A stretch of 64,000 bases of DNA from Brooklawnia sp032229645. Lineage in GTDB: Bacteria; Actinomycetota; Actinomycetes; Propionibacteriales; Propionibacteriaceae. A model generated the notes under the pieces. The model was not told the DNA's origin. It saw only the letters and a program-made list of their open reading frames with translations, and searched no databases. Every line of letters begins with the position of its first letter. Positions within the stretch are counted from its first letter, which is position 1. The stretch is taken from positions 62,001 to 126,000 of the forward strand of contig CAVRLB010000004.1 of assembly GCA_963722295.1 (NCBI GenBank), given 5' to 3'. Below, in pieces: positions 27,797 to 34,953 of the stretch. A program made the position numbers and the translations under genes.

Positions 27797-28402
27797 TCAT
27801 CGTAAGGCCAATGCAGGTGAGAGCGTGAGGACTGCCAAGGCAGCGTTCACAGTTTGCTCGGCGAGTTGCTCGTCCAACGCTCCGGTATCCGGGAAGACCA
27901 CTCGCATCAGCACCGGTCCGGTCAACAGATCGCAGATCCATTCAGGGTCGAATGATTGGAGGATTTCGCCTCTGGCTGCGCTGCGCTCGAGAATCGCGGC
28001 GGTTGACTTGCGGCGTGGGAAGAGGAAGCCCTCATAGAAGGTTTCTCTTAGTTCGTCGTCGGTGCGCAGTGCCGCAGCGAATCCGGTGAAGCTGCGTTGA
28101 GCTAGCGGGGACGCGAAAAAGTCCAACTGGTTGTGTTGGACCGCGATGAGGTCTGTCCTGAGCGTGCCAGTGTCGAATGCCTTCTCCAGGTGGGTTTCGT
28201 TTTGGGCTAGAAGTAGCTGCAGCACGAGGTCGCCCAGATTCCGGTAGCGGCGATAGAACGCTGGTCGTGTGGTGCCGGCGCGTTTGACGAGCCGATCGAC
28301 GCTCAGTTGGCCGAAGCCTTCTGCTATCAACATCTGCTGCGCAGCATCGACGAGGGCGACGTCTAGATCGGCGCTCAGCGGGCGCCCACTTTGCTCGTTC
28401 AT
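27797..28402 (-). CDS. TetR-family regulator, candidate butyrolactone receptor
   Basis: 201-residue TetR regulator with a normal N-terminal DNA-binding domain: LDVALVDAAQQMLIAEGFGQ, then LSVDRLVKRAGTTRPAFYRRY. The C-terminal domain (FFASPLAQRSFTGFAAAL ... WICDLLTGPVLMRVVFPDTG) looks like the TetR_C_11-type domain of general repressors rather than the classical ScbR/ArpA receptor. The receptor role is therefore inferred from being co-transcribed with the afsA-like gene and divergent from the reductase. It probably controls both directions from the 66-bp gap. Confidence 0.82.
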   Translation of the reverse strand: MNEQSGRPLSADLDVALVDAAQQMLIAEGFGQLSVDRLVKRAGTTRPAFYRRYRNLGDLVLQLLLAQNETHLEKAFDTGTLRTDLIAVQHNQLDFFASPLAQRSFTGFAAALRTDDELRETFYEGFLFPRRKSTAAILERSAARGEILQSFDPEWICDLLTGPVLMRVVFPDTGALDEQLAEQTVNAALAVLTLSPALALR

Positions 28403-28413
28403 TATGGTATGCA

Positions 28414-28422
28414 GCGTAACGC
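28414..28422. promoter_or_regulatory. Small palindrome in the tetR/reductase divergent gap
   Basis: GCGTAACGC, a 9-bp perfect palindrome about its central A, lies 12 bp upstream of the tetR start and inside a looser AGCG...CGCT symmetry. It is a candidate operator for the adjacent TetR protein, and is short enough to occur by chance. Confidence 0.3.
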
Positions 28423-28468
28423 ATCGCTAGTCTGTTTGCACCTGAGATCTGGGGAAGGAAGGAGCAGC

Positions 28469-29488
28469 ATGACCCACGACGTCCTCGTCTACGGCAGTGG
28501 CCGGCTCGCCTGCACGGTCGCCAGCCGCCTCACAGAGAATGGCTACGCAGTGATCATGGCTGGGCGAAGCCCCGAAGACACGGCACGCGCCGCCAGCACT
28601 GCTGGCGTCGGCAGATGGTTGACGGGATCGCCCGACGCCGTCCTCGATGATTCCCGACAGAAAGCTGCGTGGGTTGTGGTCAACTGCGCCGGGCCGTATG
28701 CCGATACTGCGCCGCTACTTATTCAGGCCGCGGTGCGTAACAACGTGCATTACGTGGATTTCGCGAATGAGACCGAAGCTCTTGAAGCGGCGTTCGCTTT
28801 GCACGATGAGGCGGTTCGGGCCGGGGTGTGCGTGCTGTGTGGGTTCGGGTTCGGGGTCGCTGCAGCGGAGTTGGCGGCTGCGATGGCCCTCGACTGGCTT
28901 CCTGCTGCACACACGTTGACGATCGCCACCAAGTCGCAGGTGAAAAGCCGCACCACCCCAGGCGTACTCGACACACAATTGCGTGTTCTCGCCCGTGGCC
29001 CATGGGTTGTGCGCGATGGTGAACTCAAGCGGGAGCCGTTTGCCGTGCTCAAGAGCAGCGGCGCGATGAGTACTGTGATGCCAGTGTTGACTGGTGACTT
29101 GGTCGCCCTGAGCCGGACCTTCCAGGTACCCAATATCGCCGTGTCAGCCTCGCTTCCCGTGAACCGCCAATTGGCCAGAGTGGTATTGCCTGCCGTATCG
29201 GCTCTCGTCCGAAACACGGGGGTACGAAAGCAGCTGACCGCGATCACTGAATCATCTACGTCGTGGGCCGCCAGCAGCCGCAGTTTGTGCGCAGTAGTAT
29301 CGGCCGCAGATAGTCAGAACGTTGAGGCCGAAGTCGTTGTGGATGACACCGCTCGCCTTGTGCTGGACCTCTTGCATGCCGCTCTGCACTCCATCAGTTC
29401 GAGCCGCATATCATCAGGATGCTTCACCCCTTACCAAGCGCTGGGACGCGACCATCTACAGAAAATCGTCGTTCAACCCCAGTCGTAG
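28469..29488 (+). CDS. Saccharopine-dehydrogenase-like NAD(P)-binding oxidoreductase
   Basis: 339-residue protein with an N-terminal Rossmann fold: HDVLVYGSGRLACTVASRL, AVIMAGRSPE, and VVNCAGPYADTAPLLIQAA followed by HYVDFANETE. This is the pattern of saccharopine-dehydrogenase-like / trans-acting enoyl-reductase proteins. ATG at 28469 follows AAGGAAGGAG, so an upstream 26-codon extension is rejected. It is divergent from the tetR-afsA pair. Butyrolactone synthesis needs a reductase after AfsA; the known ones are of other reductase families, so a role in finishing the signal is an attractive but unproven inference. Confidence 0.72.
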   Translation: MTHDVLVYGSGRLACTVASRLTENGYAVIMAGRSPEDTARAASTAGVGRWLTGSPDAVLDDSRQKAAWVVVNCAGPYADTAPLLIQAAVRNNVHYVDFANETEALEAAFALHDEAVRAGVCVLCGFGFGVAAAELAAAMALDWLPAAHTLTIATKSQVKSRTTPGVLDTQLRVLARGPWVVRDGELKREPFAVLKSSGAMSTVMPVLTGDLVALSRTFQVPNIAVSASLPVNRQLARVVLPAVSALVRNTGVRKQLTAITESSTSWAASSRSLCAVVSAADSQNVEAEVVVDDTARLVLDLLHAALHSISSSRISSGCFTPYQALGRDHLQKIVVQPQS

Positions 29489-29789
29489 CGCTACCTTGCC
29501 TCAGGCCACGCGCATCTCGGCGACCTTCGAAAATGTCTCGAGCGCAACTCCTACGCGGGCACCGAGCGCTGCATCTGACAGCCCGGGCAGCTGCGTGGAA
29601 AAGCGCTTGTCAACGCACAATCAGAGCGGGGTACAGGTCCTGTCTTTCTTGCCAGTGGCCTGTGCTGGGATTGGTATAAGCGGAATTGTCGAACGGTGAG
29701 CCAGCGATGTGGCGGTGAAGCCTACGAGCTGCGTTGCTCCGTCGGTGAACCCGGGACAAGACAGCCCGCAACCCCACGGAGGTGTCGAA

Positions 29790-29945
29790 ATGAACGATCT
29801 CGTTTTGCCAGACGACTATTTGAGCATCCTTGATGGTTTGAAGCAGAAGATGCGTGCAACGCGATATCAGGCGCAGCGCACCGTGAATACCGAGTTGGTC
29901 CAGCTGTGCTGGCAGATCGGTAGAGTACTAACCCCAGATCAGTGA
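29790..29945 (+). pseudogene. N-terminal fragment of a DUF1016 (YhcG-like) nuclease gene
   Basis: ATG at 29790, preceded by CGGAGG, begins a 51-residue frame: LPDDYLSILDGLKQKMRATR, then YQAQRTVNTELVQLCWQIGR. This is the start of the DUF1016 N-terminal domain (aromatic-rich W-x-IGR helix) found before PDDEXK-nuclease domains. The frame ends in a stop inside the right-hand direct repeat, so the gene was cut at about 29931 by the event that formed the repeat. The nuclease domain is absent. Confidence 0.72.
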
Positions 29946-30251
29946 GCTCAGACTGTGCGCCGGACCCAACCGGAATCCCGCCGCAATTCGGCCCCCGCAG
30001 CGCGAACCATAGAAAGCCACCACAAGCAATCAACGGTGACAGCACAGCAGCAAACATCTGTCATATCCGCCCACAGAGCTCGGCCAAGGCATCCGACAGC
30101 GGAATGTCCAAACGCACGGTGGCCAGATCATCGGCGCGGGTGGCGCCGTGATTGATGACCACGATCGGTTTACCCTGTTTGGCCATCTGCCGCGCGAACC
30201 GCAGGCCCGACATCACGGTCAGACTCGACCCGGCAACCAGCAACGCGTCCG
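29932..30251. repeat. Direct repeat, right copy (inside the intact sirtuin gene and its flank)
   Basis: 320-bp partner of 23893-24209. It covers the last third-domain codons of the intact sirtuin gene and 129 bp after its stop. The junction at 29931/29932 cuts the DUF1016 gene. Confidence 0.92.
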
Positions 30252-30951
30252 CACCGGCGCACCACGACAGGGCGGCGCTCACCCGGTGTTTGGGCACGGC
30301 CTCGCCGAAGAAGACCACATCGGGTTTGAGCACTCCCCCGCAGCGCTCGCATTCGGGAACCCGGAAGCCCTGCCAGTCCACGACCTCGGCATCGGCGTCC
30401 GGACGCAACTCGGCATGCTCGAGGTGGCGCATCATCGGCACATCGGGGTTGAGTTCGGCCAGCCGCTGTTGGAACCCGGCGCGATCGATCAGCGCCCCGC
30501 AGCCCAGGCAGATCACGTCGGCCGAGCGTCCGTGCAAGGTGATCAGCCGCCGTGTCCCCGCTGCTTCGTGCAGCCCATCGACATTCTGCGTGATGACACC
30601 GGCCAGCGCCGACGGACGACCGGTGCGTTCCCACTCGGCAAGAGCGCGATGCCCACCATTGGGTTGGGCGCGAGACACGTGTGCCCAGCCCTGATAGTTG
30701 CGCGCCCAGTATCGTTTCCGCGCCAGCGGATCGGAGACGAATTCGCCGTACATCATGGGCGTGGCCCGCACCGAATTCGGTCCCCGATAGTCCGGCACTC
30801 CTGAATCGGTGGAAATCCCGGCCCCGGTGAGCACCACCACGCTGGACGCCTGCGAGAGCACTTCCCGGGCACCTTCCAGGTCACCGGCCAGCCGGGTGGT
30901 CGGCTGCCAAGGATGCGTTGCCCTATGCAAGTCGGAATCGTCCGGATTCAC
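30061..30951 (-). CDS. NAD-dependent protein deacylase (sirtuin)
   Basis: 296-residue Sir2-family enzyme removing acyl groups from lysines with NAD. The NAD-binding motifs VLTGAGISTDSGVPDYRG and GVITQNVDGLH with the catalytic His are present. The zinc cysteines are in CLGCG and CERCGG, spaced widely as in class II (SIRT4-like) sirtuins, and VVFFGEAVP and GSSLTVMSG complete the fold. The GTG start abuts the metG stop (TGAGTG), so it is translated with metG. Its 3' end is duplicated at 24022. The acyl specificity (acetyl, propionyl or other) is unknown; propionyl-lysine removal would be plausible in a propionate producer (speculation). Confidence 0.92.
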   Translation of the reverse strand: MNPDDSDLHRATHPWQPTTRLAGDLEGAREVLSQASSVVVLTGAGISTDSGVPDYRGPNSVRATPMMYGEFVSDPLARKRYWARNYQGWAHVSRAQPNGGHRALAEWERTGRPSALAGVITQNVDGLHEAAGTRRLITLHGRSADVICLGCGALIDRAGFQQRLAELNPDVPMMRHLEHAELRPDADAEVVDWQGFRVPECERCGGVLKPDVVFFGEAVPKHRVSAALSWCAGADALLVAGSSLTVMSGLRFARQMAKQGKPIVVINHGATRADDLATVRLDIPLSDALAELCGRI

Positions 30952-32742
30952 TCAGGACAGCGGAGCCCATTCGGGCCCGGTCTCGCCGAGTTTCTCGTCC
31001 AGCTTGCGGAAGAGCGGGGTCGGCTTGGTGAGCGGAGTGCCAGCGACGATCGGACGTGATTCCCAGCGCGCCTGCTCGCCGGCGTAGTCGCCGGTCAGCA
31101 CCGGGTACGTCGCGGTGCCCTTACCCTCGTCCACCTCGTGAATCTCGGGCTGAGCAGCCCAAACACCCTCACCGCCGAGCAGTTCGAAGACGCGCTGAGC
31201 CGAATGCGGCAGGAACGGGGTCAACAAGGTGTTGGCGTCCGAGACGATCTGCAACGCGACGTGCAGCACGGTATCGCGGCGCTCGGTGTCGTCCTTCAGC
31301 TTCCACGGCTCGGTCTGCGACAGGTACTGGTTGGCCGAACTGACCACCCGCATCGCCTCGGAGATGGCCTGCTTGAATTTACGCTGCTCGAGCAACGCGC
31401 CGACGGTATCGAAAGCCGCCTTGCTGGCGTCCAGCAGTGCCTGGTCGACCGGTTGCAGTTCATGAATCGGGGGGATGGAACCGTTGTTCTTGTTGGCCAT
31501 CGACACCGAACGGTTGACCAGGTTGCCCCATTCGTTGGCCAATTCGGTGTTGTTTCGGCGGACGAATTCGTCCCAGGTGAAATCGGTGTCTCGCGCCTCG
31601 GGACCAGCCACAGCGATGTAATAGCGCAGCGAGTCCGGACCGAATTCGCGCAAGAAGTCGCCGACGTAGATGACATGACCGTGCGAGGTGTCGACCTTCG
31701 AGCCCTTCATGGTGAGGAATTCGGAGCTGACGACCTCGGTCGGCAGATCGAGGGTGCCGAACCACTCGCTGGGCTTGCCCCCGAGGCTGCCCTGACCATT
31801 GACACCGAGCAGCATGGACGGCCAAATCACCGAGTGAAAGACAATATTGTCCTTGCCCATGAACATATAGCAGCGGGCATTGCCATCGGTCCACCAGGCG
31901 CGCCAGGCGTCCGGATTGCCGGTGCGCTTGGCCCATTCGATGGATGCCGAAAGGTATCCGGTGACCGCGTCGAACCACACGTAGATGCGCTTCATGTCAT
32001 CGTCTTCCCAGCCCTCGACCGGGATACGAACGCCCCAGTCGAGGTCACGGGTGATAGCGCGAGGCTTGAGTTCTTTGACGTAGTTGAAGCTGAAGTTCAG
32101 TACATTCGGACGCCAATCGCGGCGGGTGTCGAGCCACTCCTTCAGCTGATCGGCCAGCGCCGGCAGGTCGAGGAAGAAATGCTCGGTCTCGCGGAACTCG
32201 GGGGTCTCGCCGTTGATCCGGCTGTGCGGGTTGATGAGGTCGATCGGATCGAGCTGGTTGCCACAGTTATCGCACTGGTCGCCCCGAGCAAACTCGAACT
32301 TGCAGATCGGGCAGGTGCCTTCGATGTAGCGGTCGGGCAGTGTGCGCCCGGTGGACGGCGAAATCGCGCCCATCAGGGTCTTCTCGACGATGTAGCCGTT
32401 GGCATGCAGGACGCGGAACATCTCCTGCACCACCTTGGCGTGGTTCTCGGTCGTGGTGCGGGTGTAGAGGTCGTAGCTGAGTCCGAGCCCCTGCAGATCA
32501 TCGACGATGATGCGGTGATACTTGTCAGCGGCCTGCTGCGGGGTGAGCCCTTCGGATTCGGCCTTCACCTGGATGGCGGTGCCGTGTTCGTCCGACCCGG
32601 AGACCAGCAAGACATCGTGGCCCGACATTCGCATGAACCGCGCGAAGACGTCCGAAGGCACTCCGAAACCGGAGACATGCCCGATATGACGCGGCCCATT
32701 CGCATAGGGCCAGGCAGCGGTAGCAAGGATGTGAGCGCACAT
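30952..32742 (-). CDS. metG: Methionyl-tRNA synthetase
   Basis: 596-residue class I synthetase charging tRNA-Met. The HIGH-type motif is in AAWPYANGPRHIGHVSG near the N-terminus. The zinc knuckles are CPICKFEFARGDQCDNCGNQ at about 145-165. The KMSKS-equivalent loop is degenerate (TMKGSKVDTSHG), as in other actinobacterial MetG. AVTGYLSASIEWA and RRNNTELANEWGNLVNR complete the picture. There is no C-terminal tRNA-binding extension. The gene lies downstream of the carbon-fixation gene cluster with a 220-bp gap containing a hairpin, and is coupled to the sirtuin gene downstream. Confidence 0.95.
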   Translation of the reverse strand: MCAHILATAAWPYANGPRHIGHVSGFGVPSDVFARFMRMSGHDVLLVSGSDEHGTAIQVKAESEGLTPQQAADKYHRIIVDDLQGLGLSYDLYTRTTTENHAKVVQEMFRVLHANGYIVEKTLMGAISPSTGRTLPDRYIEGTCPICKFEFARGDQCDNCGNQLDPIDLINPHSRINGETPEFRETEHFFLDLPALADQLKEWLDTRRDWRPNVLNFSFNYVKELKPRAITRDLDWGVRIPVEGWEDDDMKRIYVWFDAVTGYLSASIEWAKRTGNPDAWRAWWTDGNARCYMFMGKDNIVFHSVIWPSMLLGVNGQGSLGGKPSEWFGTLDLPTEVVSSEFLTMKGSKVDTSHGHVIYVGDFLREFGPDSLRYYIAVAGPEARDTDFTWDEFVRRNNTELANEWGNLVNRSVSMANKNNGSIPPIHELQPVDQALLDASKAAFDTVGALLEQRKFKQAISEAMRVVSSANQYLSQTEPWKLKDDTERRDTVLHVALQIVSDANTLLTPFLPHSAQRVFELLGGEGVWAAQPEIHEVDEGKGTATYPVLTGDYAGEQARWESRPIVAGTPLTKPTPLFRKLDEKLGETGPEWAPLS

Positions 32743-32872
32743 GGGGTTCAGTCTAGGGGCTCGACAATAGTGAGTCGTTCCCGGTTCAGCGCCTGCGGGA
32801 GGCCGGGCGGGCGGCCATTCCGACAGTCGTGAATCGTCGGACCACCGGCGGCATAGTGGCTCAACGTGCTTC

Positions 32873-32934
32873 AGTGCTCCCTAGATCACCTCAATGGCGT
32901 CATTTGCGGATGAAACAGCCATCTGGGGAGCACT
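32873..32934. terminator. Hairpin between phosphoribulokinase gene and metG
   Basis: AGTGCTCCCTAGAT (32873-32886) pairs with ATCTGGGGAGCACT (32921-32934) through 13 Watson-Crick pairs and one possible G-U, and an inner ATGGC/GCCAT arm extends the fold. It is placed about 30 bp past the phosphoribulokinase stop, so it probably ends or attenuates the RuBisCO transcript before metG. No clear U-run follows. Confidence 0.6.
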
Positions 32935-32962
32935 CAGGCGCGTTAAGCGCTTCCGGCCCCGT

Positions 32963-33859
32963 TCAACGGCCCCCGTTCGGCTCGGTCGATGACCGGCCCG
33001 AATTCTGCACCAGCCGCCAGATCAACGGGGTCAGGATCAGCTGCATGGCGAGATCGAGTTTCCCACCCGGGATCACGATGCTGTTTGCCCGGGACATGAA
33101 CGACCCGTCGATCATCGAGCGCAAGTAGGGGAAGTCGATTCCGCGTGGGTCGGCGAACCGGATCACCACCATCGACTCGTCCGGAGTGGGAATCCACCGG
33201 GCAATGAACGGATTCGAGGTATCCACGATCGGGACCCGCTGGAAGTTGATGTGAGTGTTGGCGAACTGGGGGCAGATGTAGTGCACATAGTCGGGCATTC
33301 GCCGCAGGATGGTGTCGGTCACAGCCTCGGTGGAATAGCCGCGCGCGGAGCGGTCCCGGTGCAGCTTCTGAATCCACTCCAGATTGATGATCGGTACGAC
33401 CCCGATGCGCAAGTCGGCGTATCGGGCGACATCCACGGTGTCGGTCTGGACGGCGCCGTGAAGTCCCTCGTAATAGAGCAGGTCGGTGCCTTCGGGCAGG
33501 TCGCGCCATGGTGTGAACGTGCCGGGCTGCTGCCCGAATTCCGCGGCCTCACGGTCGTCGTGCACGTATTCACGTACCCGACCGCTGCCGGTCTGGCCAT
33601 ACTGCCGAAATAGTGACTCCAGTTCGAGGAAGAGATTGGCATCCGGGCCGAAATGGCTGAACTCGCCGTGCCCGGCAGCCACAGCCTCCTCAGCGGCTAG
33701 CCGCATCCCCGCCCTGTCGTAGCGGTGAAAAGAATCACCGCGGACGATCGCTGCCGTCACGGACTCACGGGCGAATATCTGCTGGAAGGTGTCTGTGACC
33801 GTGCTCGTGCCGGCGCCGGACGAGCCGGTCACCGCGACCACCGGATGCTTGCGTGACAT
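32963..33859 (-). CDS. cbbP: Phosphoribulokinase, class I (proteobacterial type)
   Basis: 298-residue kinase making ribulose-1,5-bisphosphate from ribulose-5-phosphate and ATP, the dedicated feeder of RuBisCO. The P-loop is VVAVTGSSGAGTSTVTDTF. RGDSFHRYDR holds the catalytic Asp. YVHDDREAAEFGQQPG, YYEGLHGAV and LEWIQKLHRDRSARGYSTEA carry the substrate-binding His/Arg residues. RVPIVDTSNPFIARWIPT and GIDFPYLRSMIDGSFMSRA close the class I signature. Length and sequence fit the octameric class I enzymes of purple bacteria rather than the class II enzymes of cyanobacteria and plants. GAGGAA precedes the ATG. It is last in the cbbM-FBPase-like-cbbP cluster. Confidence 0.95.
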   Translation of the reverse strand: MSRKHPVVAVTGSSGAGTSTVTDTFQQIFARESVTAAIVRGDSFHRYDRAGMRLAAEEAVAAGHGEFSHFGPDANLFLELESLFRQYGQTGSGRVREYVHDDREAAEFGQQPGTFTPWRDLPEGTDLLYYEGLHGAVQTDTVDVARYADLRIGVVPIINLEWIQKLHRDRSARGYSTEAVTDTILRRMPDYVHYICPQFANTHINFQRVPIVDTSNPFIARWIPTPDESMVVIRFADPRGIDFPYLRSMIDGSFMSRANSIVIPGGKLDLAMQLILTPLIWRLVQNSGRSSTEPNGGR

Positions 33860-33889
33860 GGTGTTTTCCTCGGTTCAAGGGTCGCTTGA

Positions 33890-34927
33890 TCAGTCGGTGA
33901 ACAGGGTGCGGTTGCGGAAAAGCGGATGGGAATACTCACGATCGGCGTCGTGCTCCTCGGTGAAGTAGCGCCGGATGCGCTCCACCTCACTGACGCAACC
34001 CAGGAATAGTGGCACCCGCGAAGTGAGCCCCTCGGGCACCACCTCGAGCACACGTTGGATACCCGTGGTCGCCGCGCCACCAGCTTGCTCGGCGAGGAAG
34101 GCCAGCGGTGCAGCGTTGTGCAAGAGCGGGGCCAGCCAGGCGTCCGGCTTGTCGGTCTGCGGGACGAGGAAGAGCCCACCGCTGGTCAGGACGCGGTAGG
34201 CCCCGACCAACGCGGACGCGTTCCAGCGCATCGTATAGTCGCGACCTCTCGGTCCTTCGGCGCCAAGCACGCACTCCTCGACGTAGCGCTTCACCGGAGC
34301 AGGCCAGTGTGGAGCTTCCGTGGCGTTGATCGCGAACACCGGACGCTCCGGCGGGATCATCAGCCGGGGGCCGGTCAAGACGAAGTTCCCTACCTCACGA
34401 TCCAGGGTGAACCCATCGACGCCTTCGCCGGTGGTCAAGGTCAGCACCGTTCTGGGACCATAGAGCGCCACCCCAGCAGACAGCTGGTTCGTGCCCGGCT
34501 GCAAGAAGTCGTCGGCGGTGCATGGACCGCGGGTTTGTCGCTCGAGCACCGAGAAGGCCGATCCGACCGGCAGATTGTCGGCCAAGTTCGTCATGCCATG
34601 CATCGCCTCGAACAACAACAGGTAGCGACCATCGGCATTGACCTGCTGGATCTTGGTCGATCCCGCGATCGAAATACCCGCCAGTTGATCCAAAGATTCG
34701 GTCTGAGCGAGCAGCGCGTTGGTGGCTTGCCGCCGCAACGCGCGCCGTACCTGCTCCTCGCTGGGTAGCTGACTGCCGGCCTGGTCGACAATCAGCGGAC
34801 CGCGCGCGACTGTCGACGCAGTCAACTTGATCGCCACTGAGACCGCACTCAAGATCTGCGCGAATTCACCTCCCTTCTCGCGCGCGCCGAGGTCCAAGAG
34901 ATACTGGGTCAAAGTTCTGGATGCCAT
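33890..34927 (-). CDS. Class I fructose-bisphosphatase homologue lacking metal ligands
   Basis: 345-residue protein with the overall fold sequence of class I FBPase: SAGVALYGPRTVLTL, AINATEAPHWPAPVKRYVEE, GAEGPRGRDYTMRW, GGLFLVP, FLAEQAGGAATTG and VPLFLGC. The metal-binding site is missing. The usual DPLDGSSN is replaced by EAMHGMTN, so the two key Asp become Glu and His. The Glu pair of the SEE segment is IAG (AGISIAGSTK). The Glu of the YExNP motif is Asn (LLHNAAPLAF). The Lys of the KGKL region is also not evident. The open frame is uninterrupted and sits 26 bp after cbbM and 30 bp before cbbP. It is probably a pseudoenzyme with a scaffold or regulatory role, or an enzyme with changed chemistry. 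Confidence 0.85.
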   Translation of the reverse strand: MASRTLTQYLLDLGAREKGGEFAQILSAVSVAIKLTASTVARGPLIVDQAGSQLPSEEQVRRALRRQATNALLAQTESLDQLAGISIAGSTKIQQVNADGRYLLLFEAMHGMTNLADNLPVGSAFSVLERQTRGPCTADDFLQPGTNQLSAGVALYGPRTVLTLTTGEGVDGFTLDREVGNFVLTGPRLMIPPERPVFAINATEAPHWPAPVKRYVEECVLGAEGPRGRDYTMRWNASALVGAYRVLTSGGLFLVPQTDKPDAWLAPLLHNAAPLAFLAEQAGGAATTGIQRVLEVVPEGLTSRVPLFLGCVSEVERIRRYFTEEHDADREYSHPLFRNRTLFTD

Positions 34928-34953
34928 CGGGCTCTCCTGATAGCCGCTAGCCG

